Below are positions 57,397 to 64,000 of a DNA stretch of 64,000 bases, piece by piece; within the stretch, counting starts at the first letter, position 1; every line of letters begins with the position of its first letter. The stretch is taken from positions 1-64,000 of the forward strand of contig DLPV01000066.1 of the NCBI GenBank assembly GCA_002477465.1, given 5' to 3'. Below the pieces are notes generated by a model, which worked only from the letters and a program-made list of their open reading frames with translations, did no database searches and was not told the origin of the DNA. Origin of the DNA: Gammaproteobacteria bacterium UBA7449. GTDB taxonomy: Bacteria; Pseudomonadota; Gammaproteobacteria; Pseudomonadales; Pseudohongiellaceae. Both the position numbers and the translations under genes were made by a program.

Positions 57397-59298
57397 TTAA
57401 GCCTTACTCTTTACTGGCGTGATGCTGCTTTTCTCTATTGAGGCTGAAAATCGATCGACCAGCTGCTGGACATTGGAATCTGTTTCAAACTCATTAATCA
57501 TGTTTTGAATACCTTCCTGCTTCAATCGCTCGGCCCACGCAGCCGGTGTTTCTTCAGAGACTTCTCCAATATTAATTACCACGTCAACCGTCTCATCAAA
57601 ATATTGACTCAAAGCATGGGACAGCTTTGGCAATAAATCAGCATTGAATACTGCGCTCTGATCCTCTGCCAATAGCAAATTCAGCGACGCGCCCTCTGCA
57701 CCCATACATTGGGTGTTGGCCAGCACGTTAGCTGCGATACCAGAGACTGGTAGTGAGGTAAAGATCTGCAGCCACTGTGCATGATCAAGCGCGCTCAGAG
57801 ATGGCTTCGCAGCGCAGGCATGAGTAGTTTCCGCGGCGCTTGTCTGGTGAGTTTCAGATCGCTGCACGGCCTCTTCTGGTGGCGGCTTAGTCGATATACT
57901 CAGTGGTGGTTCGTCTGATAATTGCGGTGATGGCTCGGGTCGAGGTTCCCGCGATGGTACTGGCTCTTGTTCCGACGGAGACTGCGATTCTAACGCCGGC
58001 GGCTTCTGCTGTGATGGCCCTGCATCAGAATTGGCTTCAGCTTCCTGCGCTAAGGTCTTTTTTTTTAGCGCCTGCTCATGCTCCACTGCATGCGCTTCTC
58101 CTGTTGCAGCAGCGTCGGATTTTGCCGCAGTGGAGTACTCGCTGGATTGTTCATTCGGCGCTGCGGCGGCGCTTTCCTGCTCAGACTGTGTTGGCAACAA
58201 ATCCTGGTTCACGAGACTGGGGGAAAACACCATCATGCGCAGCAACAGCATTTCAAACGCCGAGCGCATGTCGACGCCCAATCGAAGTTCCCCTCTGCCC
58301 TTAACCCCGATCTGGTAAAACAGCTGGATATCTTCCGCCGCGAAAACTGACGCCAGCTGGAGTACCTGCTGCCGATCACCAAAACTGTTATCCACCGCAT
58401 TCGGCGCAGCCTGGGCCAGGGCAATGCGATGCAGGGTGGACAGCAAACTATCTAGAGTATGCGCATAGTCCGGCGTGCGATCAGAAATAGCATTGACCAG
58501 CTCCAACACTCTGGCTAGATCTCCCCTGGCCATAGCTGAGAGCAGCTCAAAAACCTGGGCCTGTTCTGGCACGCCCAGCATCTCGATTACCCCGGCGTGC
58601 ACAATTTGCCCCTGACAATAGGAAATTGCCTGATCGACAAGGGTCAGGGCATCTCTCATGCTGCCGGCAGCCGCCGATGCAATCTGCCACAGTGCGTCCG
58701 CTTCGTGCGCGATATCCTCTTCCTGCAGGACTTTCTGCAAATATTCCACGATCAGCTGAGGACTGAGATTCTTAAGATTGAATTGCAGACAGCGGGACAG
58801 AATCGTCACCGGCAGTTTTTGCGGGTCAGTCGTTGCAAATAGAAATTTCACGTGCGACGGCGGCTCTTCAAGCGTTTTTAGCAAGGCATTGAAGCTATGA
58901 TTTGAAAGCATATGCACCTCGTCAATCAGGTACACTTTGAAGCGGCCTCGAGAAGGCGAATACTGAACATTTTCCAGTAAATCACGTGTATCTTCGACCT
59001 TGGTACGACTGGCGGCGTCAACTTCAATCAGGTCGATAAATCTGCCTTCGTTTATTTCATGGCAGGCGGCGCAGCTTTCGCAGGGTTTGGAGGTAATGCC
59101 GGTTTCACAGTTCAGACACTTTGCAAGAATTCGGGCCAGGGTGGTTTTCCCTACTCCGCGGGTTCCGGTAAACAGATAGGCGTGGTGCAGGCGCTCATTA
59201 TCCAGCGCGTTAATGAGGGACTTGAGAACATGCCCCTGTCCGGCAACTTCGGTAAAGTTTGCGGGTCGCCATTTGCGGGCGAGAACTTGATAGCTCAT
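57397..59298 (-). CDS. dnaX: DNA polymerase III tau/gamma subunit
   Basis: Clamp-loader ATPase; tau also links the polymerase cores to DnaB. The 633-aa product has Walker A GTRGVGKTT, the zinc cysteine set (CLNCETGITSKPCESCAAC), LIDEVHMLSNHSFNALLKTLEEPP and the SRC motif ILSRCLQF in the first 230 residues. Clamp-loader domain III and a low-complexity Ser/Pro/Glu/Ala-rich linker (about 375-500) come next, then the tau C-terminal domain. A run of nine A at codons 411-414 could shift the frame and give a gamma form of about 420 residues, as in E. coli. Confidence 0.97.
   Translation of the reverse strand: MSYQVLARKWRPANFTEVAGQGHVLKSLINALDNERLHHAYLFTGTRGVGKTTLARILAKCLNCETGITSKPCESCAACHEINEGRFIDLIEVDAASRTKVEDTRDLLENVQYSPSRGRFKVYLIDEVHMLSNHSFNALLKTLEEPPSHVKFLFATTDPQKLPVTILSRCLQFNLKNLSPQLIVEYLQKVLQEEDIAHEADALWQIASAAAGSMRDALTLVDQAISYCQGQIVHAGVIEMLGVPEQAQVFELLSAMARGDLARVLELVNAISDRTPDYAHTLDSLLSTLHRIALAQAAPNAVDNSFGDRQQVLQLASVFAAEDIQLFYQIGVKGRGELRLGVDMRSAFEMLLLRMMVFSPSLVNQDLLPTQSEQESAAAAPNEQSSEYSTAAKSDAAATGEAHAVEHEQALKKKTLAQEAEANSDAGPSQQKPPALESQSPSEQEPVPSREPRPEPSPQLSDEPPLSISTKPPPEEAVQRSETHQTSAAETTHACAAKPSLSALDHAQWLQIFTSLPVSGIAANVLANTQCMGAEGASLNLLLAEDQSAVFNADLLPKLSHALSQYFDETVDVVINIGEVSEETPAAWAERLKQEGIQNMINEFETDSNVQQLVDRFSASIEKSSITPVKSKA
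58057..58066 (-). promoter_or_regulatory. A9G slippery tract in dnaX (candidate programmed frameshift/slippage site)
   Basis: The coding strand reads CTA AAA AAA AAG (Leu411-Lys414), a run of nine A before G that contains the E. coli-type slippery heptamer A-AAA-AAG. After a -1 shift the frame reads Asp-Leu-Ser-Ala-Gly-Ser and stops at TGA; after a +1 shift or loss of one A it stops at TAG within two codons. A small stem (CTTAGC/GCT-G-AAG) follows two bases later. Confidence 0.65.
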
Positions 59299-59365
59299 GG
59301 GTTCTTTATGCTATTCAATGAGGATTATGCAGCAAAGGTGAAGACACGCCTGGAATTCAAAAGTG

Positions 59366-59477
59366 GTAACCCTCGCCAGCCACACCCCGGCACATGGATC
59401 AGCTACTACCGTTGCTCCCTTCCGGGCCTGGCGGAGTTCATAACCTACCATTGCGAAGGGACCGACAAGAGTTACCA
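59366..59477 (-). ncRNA. ffs: Signal recognition particle 4.5S RNA
   Basis: The minus strand encodes a 112-nt hairpin RNA whose ends GGTAAC and GTTACC pair. The apical part has the conserved SRP domain IV core CCAGGCCCGGAAGGGAGCA with a GGAA tetraloop and asymmetric internal loop that bind Ffh. TATCAT at 59485-59490 lies seven bases before the 5' end as a -10 box; the -35 is weak. The position just upstream of dnaX is conserved in gammaproteobacteria. Confidence 0.95.
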
Positions 59478-59523
59478 AGAGTAATGATAACACGGGAGTC
59501 GCCCTTGCGCGCGAGCCCTTACG

Positions 59524-61425
59524 CTACGGTAACGCCAATGTCACCAAACGGGAATCCTGTCCACCCCCCACAGCAATGCTGAGATATTGTTTAGCGCCAA
59601 CCATGTAAGTCATGGGCGTGCCGGCCGGGGGTAATGGCAATTCTGCCTCATGCACAACGGCACCGCTGGCCTTATCGAATGCCCGCAAGAGGTTTCTGCC
59701 GCCATCACTCTGGGCCATAAACAACAGCGTCTTGGTCAGCACTGGCCCAGTGCGGCTGGTGCTGCCAACAGGACCAGGATCAAGGATGCCCATATCAATG
59801 ATCTGCTGACGGTTGCCCTCGCCATGGGGAACTATCCACTCATGCTCCCCTGAATTCATGTCTATCGCCGTGATGCGGCTATAAGGCGGTTTGGTGAGCG
59901 GCAGTCCCTGGGGCCCGGAAACCGACATCGCCCCACCACGAACATAGCCTAACTCGGCGCGCTGACGGCGGGCCTCTCTTAGCTGAACCACAATAGGCAC
60001 CGAGGCGGAAGGGATATAGTAAAGACCAGTATCAGGATCGAAGGCAGCGCCGTGCCATTCGCCTCCACCCCCCCAGCCTGGAAACTGAATTGTGCCACGC
60101 AGTGTAGGAGGCGTGAATAAAGGCCCATAATCAAACTCTTCGATGATCTGCAGGGCTTCCTGGCGTAGCTCAGGGGTAAAATCGATCAGGGTCTCATCGC
60201 TAATTCCCTGTGGCTCAAAAGCGGCCGGTTTAGTAGGAAACGGCTGCGTAGGTGATGCCACCTCTCCAGGCATACTGCTGGGCGGCACCGGTCTCTCTTC
60301 GATAGGCCAGACCGGCTCACCGGTGATACGATCAAAAACATAGGTAAAACCTTGTTTTGATATCTGCGCCACCGCTTTGATCGGGCGGCCATCCACATTG
60401 ATATCAATAAGCGTCGGTGCAGCCGGCAAATCATAGTCCCAGAGGCCATGGTGAACCGTTTGAAAATGCCAAATCCTTTCGCCGGTCTCTGCACGCACGG
60501 CCACCAGACTCTCCGCGAACAGGTTATCCCCCGGACGCTTGCCGCCATACCAGTCGTTGGTGGGTGTACCGATGGGGATATAGACGATTCCTAGCTCATC
60601 ATCAGCGCTCATGATAGTCCAGGAATTGGTATTACCGGTGTACTCCCAAGACCCATCTTCCCAGGAGTCGTTACCAAATTCACCGGCTTGCGGGATGGTA
60701 TGGAAGATCCATTCCATCTCCCCTGTGTCAGGGTTAAAGGCACGCACATCGCCTGGAGGCATTTCAATAGAGCTAGGCGCATCATGAATAGCAGAATTAA
60801 CGATCACCCGGTCATTTGTCACCAACGGCGGAGAGACTACCCCGTAAAGCTGTCGATCAAATTCCCTACCCAGACCAAGGGTCAGGTCAACACGACCGGC
60901 ATCACCAAAGTTCTCATCAGGCGTACCGCTGACCACATCGATAGACCAAAGATAAGAATCGTAGGTTGCGAAAAATAGGCGCTTCTTGTCGCCACGCGCC
61001 CAGTAAGCGACTCCACGCGTGTTATATCCCAGGTTCATGGGTCGCCCGGCTTCCCATGCACGTGTGTCAAATGACCACCGTAATTCACCATTGGCTGCGT
61101 CCAGTGCTACAACTCGACCAAACGATGTAGAAACGTACATGATTCCATCCACCACCAGGGGAGTCGCCTTGTAGCCAGCGGGCACAGCTCGATTGTTGCC
61201 GTCTGCGAGGTTGCTCGCCACCGTGGCGTTATCCAAACTCAGCCACTCCCAAACAATCTCGAGCTGATCTACATTCTCGGCGCTGATCTGATCCAGCGGC
61301 GAATATTTGCTAGAGCCATTGTCACCACCATAACTGGGCCAGTCCTGGGCGTTCGCGGTAATGACAGAGCTGGCCAAAATGATGACAGACGAAATCGAGA
61401 TCAAATTGCTTGGCAGAAATTGCAT
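59524..61425 (-). CDS. PQQ-dependent dehydrogenase-type quinoprotein
   Basis: Periplasmic eight-bladed beta-propeller enzyme that would oxidise an alcohol or sugar with pyrroloquinoline quinone. The 633-aa product has a signal peptide (about 1-26, ending ANAQ) followed by the family entry motif DWPSYGGDNGSSKYSPLDQI. Tryptophan-docking-type repeats include WGGGGEWHGAAFDPDTGLYY and GKRPGDNLFAESLVAV. There is no cytochrome c domain and no membrane anchor domain. No pqq biosynthesis gene is in the window, so the cofactor and substrate are inferred from family only. Confidence 0.85.
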   Translation of the reverse strand: MQFLPSNLISISSVIILASSVITANAQDWPSYGGDNGSSKYSPLDQISAENVDQLEIVWEWLSLDNATVASNLADGNNRAVPAGYKATPLVVDGIMYVSTSFGRVVALDAANGELRWSFDTRAWEAGRPMNLGYNTRGVAYWARGDKKRLFFATYDSYLWSIDVVSGTPDENFGDAGRVDLTLGLGREFDRQLYGVVSPPLVTNDRVIVNSAIHDAPSSIEMPPGDVRAFNPDTGEMEWIFHTIPQAGEFGNDSWEDGSWEYTGNTNSWTIMSADDELGIVYIPIGTPTNDWYGGKRPGDNLFAESLVAVRAETGERIWHFQTVHHGLWDYDLPAAPTLIDINVDGRPIKAVAQISKQGFTYVFDRITGEPVWPIEERPVPPSSMPGEVASPTQPFPTKPAAFEPQGISDETLIDFTPELRQEALQIIEEFDYGPLFTPPTLRGTIQFPGWGGGGEWHGAAFDPDTGLYYIPSASVPIVVQLREARRQRAELGYVRGGAMSVSGPQGLPLTKPPYSRITAIDMNSGEHEWIVPHGEGNRQQIIDMGILDPGPVGSTSRTGPVLTKTLLFMAQSDGGRNLLRAFDKASGAVVHEAELPLPPAGTPMTYMVGAKQYLSIAVGGGQDSRLVTLALP

Positions 61426-61548
61426 AGCTTCCCCTGAGTCAGACTAATTTTTTACTGAACTGGAGGATACTATCTTGGGTGAGGTGTGGCTAATTTTGGG
61501 GGCTGGTCAAATGGGGCTCTGCAACTTGCTCCCTCCCAGCAGACAAAT

Positions 61549-61575
61549 AAAAAGGGGCCCGATGGGCCCCTTTTT
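61549..61575 (-). terminator. Bidirectional intrinsic terminator after tRNA-Ser(GGA)
   Basis: AAAAAGGGGCCC, a 3-base loop and GGGCCCCTTTTT form a very GC-rich perfect stem flanked by A5 and T5, so it can stop transcripts from either side. On the minus strand it lies directly after tRNA-Ser and before the quinoprotein gene. Confidence 0.93.
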
Positions 61576-61581
61576 GTTTGT

Positions 61582-61669
61582 TGGCGGTGAGGGTGGGATT
61601 CGAACCCACGATACGTTGCCGTATACACACTTTCCAGGCGTGCTCCTTCGACCACTCGGACACCTCACC
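61582..61669 (-). tRNA. tRNA-Ser (anticodon GGA)
   Basis: The minus strand reads GGTGAGGTGTCCGAGTGG at the 5' end and CCTCACCGCCA at the 3' end. The anticodon loop CTGGAAA carries GGA, and the long variable arm TATACGGCAACGTATC marks class II serine tRNA. The T-loop TTCGAAT and encoded CCA are present. It is 88 nt long and reads UCC/UCU codons. Confidence 0.97.
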
Positions 61670-61815
61670 GTATCTTCAAAATCTTTCTTTTCTGTTTCCA
61701 AGATTCCCGTCCGCCTTACGGGTGGGGTTCATTTAGCTTTTGGCTAGGCCAAATTCTACAATCCCTGTTCAACGCGGCGCGTACCATATCCCAGCACTAT
61801 GCCGAATTCAAGCCA

Positions 61816-62634
61816 TCACTGCCGGATCAACCGAGGATTAGCGACGTCTACGGGGATAGGATCTGAGCAACGGTAAACGTTTATCTCGATACCGCCTCGC
61901 CGCAGGTAATTCATTGCTACAAATAACTCTTCCGGCTCACAGCGCAGCATAATATCGCGATAGATGCGCTCAGCACATTCTTCGTGGTATCCCTGATGAT
62001 GCCGAAACGAGCAGAGATAATGCAGTAGCTCTGGTTCAGATATTTTATTGCCAGTATAACGGATGACGACGCTGGCCCAATCGGGAGCGCCGGTTACCGG
62101 ACAATTCGAGCGAAATAATTCGGTGCGAACCGACTCGTCAAAAACCACTTCATCACTTTTTTGCAACAGCGCTTGTTCCGGTGATTCTGCGCTAATCTCC
62201 ACATCCAGTGAATCCAGCAGCCTACCCTCTTTAATTTGATTCGTTGCAAGTTCGTTAGATTCAGGGCCGTGAATGCGAATCCTCACCTTAGACTTACTCA
62301 GCGCAGATAAATCATTAGCAATCACACCGGTTAACTCGCTGGAATCACTGAACCGTTCCAGGTTCAAGGAATTCAGGTAAAGCTTCAGTGACTTTGACTC
62401 CACAATATTTTCCGAATCCACATCGAAGTAAAATTCACCCATGGCAACAATCGGCTTGCCCTTCTGGTTCAGCCATGAAAGCTCATAGGCACGCCAGTGA
62501 TCGAATCCATACATGCGGAGTTTCTTATCGATATCCAGCAATGAACGCGCAGACCAGCGCGGGATGGGATAAAGAATACCCGGATCATATTTACTGGGAT
62601 TGGGGATACTCTCGCCTAGTGGGTTTGTCGACAT
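61816..62634 (-). CDS. queF: NADPH-dependent 7-cyano-7-deazaguanine reductase QueF
   Basis: Reduces preQ0 to preQ1 in queuosine synthesis for tRNA. From ATG at 62634 the product has 272 aa, close to E. coli QueF (282), and begins MSTNPLGESIPNPSKYDPG. The long two-lobed form is seen: ESKSLKLYLNSLN in the N-terminal lobe and the active-site cysteine C178 with D185 in SNCPVTGAPDW. FRHHQGYHEECAERIY follows near the C-terminus. The frame is open to 62712 but that start would overlap the upstream permease gene. Confidence 0.93.
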   Translation of the reverse strand: MSTNPLGESIPNPSKYDPGILYPIPRWSARSLLDIDKKLRMYGFDHWRAYELSWLNQKGKPIVAMGEFYFDVDSENIVESKSLKLYLNSLNLERFSDSSELTGVIANDLSALSKSKVRIRIHGPESNELATNQIKEGRLLDSLDVEISAESPEQALLQKSDEVVFDESVRTELFRSNCPVTGAPDWASVVIRYTGNKISEPELLHYLCSFRHHQGYHEECAERIYRDIMLRCEPEELFVAMNYLRRGGIEINVYRCSDPIPVDVANPRLIRQ

Positions 62635-62647
62635 TAGCTGAACCAGA

Positions 62648-63421
62648 TTAGTTGCGAATGCCAGTGCCATGGCGTAATAACCAGATACACCCGGCATAGA
62701 GTGATACAGCAAAGATTCCCAGGATCATAAACGCCCAAATCACATCGACATCGGAGCTACCCAGAAAGCCATAGCGAAAAGTATTCACCATATAAAAAAT
62801 TGGATTCAAGGCACTAACCGTTTGCCAGAATGGCGGCAATAGTTGCGCGGAATAAAACACGCCACCAAGGTAGATCAACGGTGTAAGCACAAAGGTCGGG
62901 ATAATCGAGATATCATCAAAACTATTGGCAAAAACCGCATTGATGAATCCCGCCAGGGAAAACACAATAGAAGTAAGCAGGACGACTGAGATCGTGATCA
63001 GCGGATGGGCGACCTGTATATCAGCGAAAAACAAGGCGAGAGAAGTCACAATTGCGCCTACTGCAAGCCCCCGCGCCATGCCTCCCACGATGAACCCGGA
63101 CAGAATGACATAATTTGGCACCGGAGAAACCAGGAGCTCCTCGACACTGCGCTGAAACTTTTGGCTAAAAAAGCTGGAAACTACGTTTGAATAGGAATTC
63201 TGAATCACGGCCATCATGATCAGTCCCGGAACGATGAACTCCATATACTGAAAGCCACCCATCTCCCCCACTCTGCGTCCAACAAGGTTACCGAAAATGA
63301 CGAAATAGAGCGCAATGGTAATCGCGGGCGGCACCAGGGTCTGGACCCAGATCCTTGAGAATCGCCTTACTTCTTTTACAACGATGGTTTCGAATGCGAT
63401 AAGTTTATGGTTGGAGTACAT
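62648..63421 (-). CDS. ABC-2 type exporter permease (YadH-like)
   Basis: Inner-membrane permease of about 257 aa with six hydrophobic helices and the ABC-2 signature. The N-terminal RIWVQTLVPPAITIALYFVIFGN, MEFIVPGLIMMAVI and the helix PTFVLTPLIYLGGVFYSAQLLPPFWQ are strikingly similar to E. coli YadH. The ATG at 63421 is preferred; an in-frame TTG at 63433 would add four residues. It pairs with the ATPase gene upstream. The substrate is unknown. Confidence 0.88.
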   Translation of the reverse strand: MYSNHKLIAFETIVVKEVRRFSRIWVQTLVPPAITIALYFVIFGNLVGRRVGEMGGFQYMEFIVPGLIMMAVIQNSYSNVVSSFFSQKFQRSVEELLVSPVPNYVILSGFIVGGMARGLAVGAIVTSLALFFADIQVAHPLITISVVLLTSIVFSLAGFINAVFANSFDDISIIPTFVLTPLIYLGGVFYSAQLLPPFWQTVSALNPIFYMVNTFRYGFLGSSDVDVIWAFMILGIFAVSLYAGCIWLLRHGTGIRN

Positions 63422-63435
63422 AGATTTTTGCAAGC

Positions 63436-64000
63436 CTAGTTAGTTTCTACCTTGTCGAGAAACAACTGCTCCAGACGGTTGCTCTTGTTTCGCAAGCTAG
63501 TGACTTCAAGACCCTGCGCAGCAAGCGCTGCAAAAACACCGTTGATGCTCACACCGGCTGATACTGCCACCTCGACGGAATGCTCCTCGACCTTCTTAGC
63601 ACTCACTCCTTCGATGTCCAGATGCAGATCTGCAGCCACCGCGTTCGCAATATCTAGAATAAACACCTGCGAGTCGACTTCCGCCAGCAGCTTTTTCATG
63701 CTGGTATTCTCGACAATGGATCCGTTGTCGATGATCGCGATATTTCGGCACAGCTGCTCCGCTTCTTCTAAATAATGTGTCGTAAGGATTATCGTAGTGC
63801 CATTTCGATTGAGTTCAATAAGGAAGTCCCACATTGAGCGACGCAGTTCGATGTCCACGCCGGCAGTTGGCTCGTCCAGGATCAAGAGCCGCGGCTCATG
63901 CACCAAGGCGCGAGCGATCATCAGGCGGCGCTTCATGCCGCCAGAGAGTGAACGTGAACGGTCGCGCCGCTTCTCCCACAACCCGAGTTGCTTGAGGTAT
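63436..64000 (-). CDS. ABC transporter ATP-binding protein (YadG-like), 5' part outside window
   Basis: C-terminal part of an ABC ATPase whose N-terminus, including Walker A, lies beyond the window end; the frame stays open to position 64000. Visible are the signature motif SLSGGMKRRLMIARAL, Walker B LLILDEPTAGVD, and the H-loop TTHYLEEAEQLC. A C-terminal regulatory extension follows. It ends 14 bp before the permease ATG, so the two form a YadG/YadH-like exporter pair. Confidence 0.9.
   Translation of the reverse strand, partial: YLKQLGLWEKRRDRSRSLSGGMKRRLMIARALVHEPRLLILDEPTAGVDIELRRSMWDFLIELNRNGTTIILTTHYLEEAEQLCRNIAIIDNGSIVENTSMKKLLAEVDSQVFILDIANAVAADLHLDIEGVSAKKVEEHSVEVAVSAGVSINGVFAALAAQGLEVTSLRNKSNRLEQLFLDKVETN

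Noticed and set aside
61470..61701. Minus-strand frames of 61 and 64 codons across tRNA-Ser(GGA)
   Set aside because: They translate the tRNA and its terminator; such frames are common artefacts at tRNA genes.

Overview
This window looks like ordinary chromosome from an aerobic, probably aquatic gammaproteobacterium. The evidence is gene order. The run rpmF-plsX-fabD-fabG-acpP-fabF-mltG-tmk-holB-pilZ follows the Pseudomonas-type arrangement without pabC. The TCA block sdhCDAB-sucAB-lpd-sucCD lies divergent from gltA. The set ffs-dnaX-ybaB-recR and a Vibrio-type TonB2/TtpC energy-transduction operon are also present. The genus cannot be fixed from the sequence alone; a marine Cellvibrionales/OMG-like lineage is a guess. 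No rRNA, CRISPR array, transposase or clear prophage was seen.

Layout. 1-5.8 kb: tRNA-Ser(UGA), a tail-specific protease (prc), a solitary tyrosine recombinase and about 1.7 kb with no convincing gene but several inverted repeats; this is the only part that looks accessory. 5.8-9.4 kb: glutathione reductase divergent from an AlkB-like DNA repair dioxygenase and an LhgO-like flavin oxidoreductase. 9.4-19.1 kb: a minus-strand block for PilZ, DNA polymerase III delta', thymidylate kinase, MltG, fatty acid synthesis, L32, YceD and RluC. 19.2-23 kb: argS and htpG. 23-28.3 kb: DUF3450-TtpC-ExbB-ExbD-TonB-TPR operon. 28.7-41.5 kb: the TCA block, with gltA divergent. 41.7-49.8 kb: tRNA-Ala(GGC), gltX, dusA, a TerB-like gene, an MlaA-like gene and hrpA. 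49.8-55.3 kb: acyl-CoA ligase, VWA protein, MoxR ATPase, two poorly characterised membrane proteins and YcgN. 55.3-59.5 kb: rnd, recR, ybaB, dnaX and 4.5S RNA. 59.5-64 kb: a PQQ-type quinoprotein, tRNA-Ser(GGA), queF and a YadGH-like ABC exporter cut by the window end.

How the genes work together. The TCA block encodes citrate synthase, the 2-oxoglutarate dehydrogenase complex, succinyl-CoA synthetase and succinate dehydrogenase, so carbon flow and electron entry to quinone are set up together. The TonB2-type operon would power outer-membrane uptake from the proton gradient. The fab block makes membrane fatty acids next to ribosomal and replication genes.

I found no clearly new multi-gene system. 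The observations most worth checking are a nine-adenine slippery tract inside dnaX placed to make a short gamma-like subunit, a three-hairpin small-RNA candidate after the LhgO-like gene, a three-transmembrane plus C-terminal winged-helix-like protein next to moxR/VWA, the solitary recombinase with its gene-empty flank and a tRNA-Ser-like sequence fragment, and a tRNA-Ala promoter whose -35 box contains the gltX stop codon.
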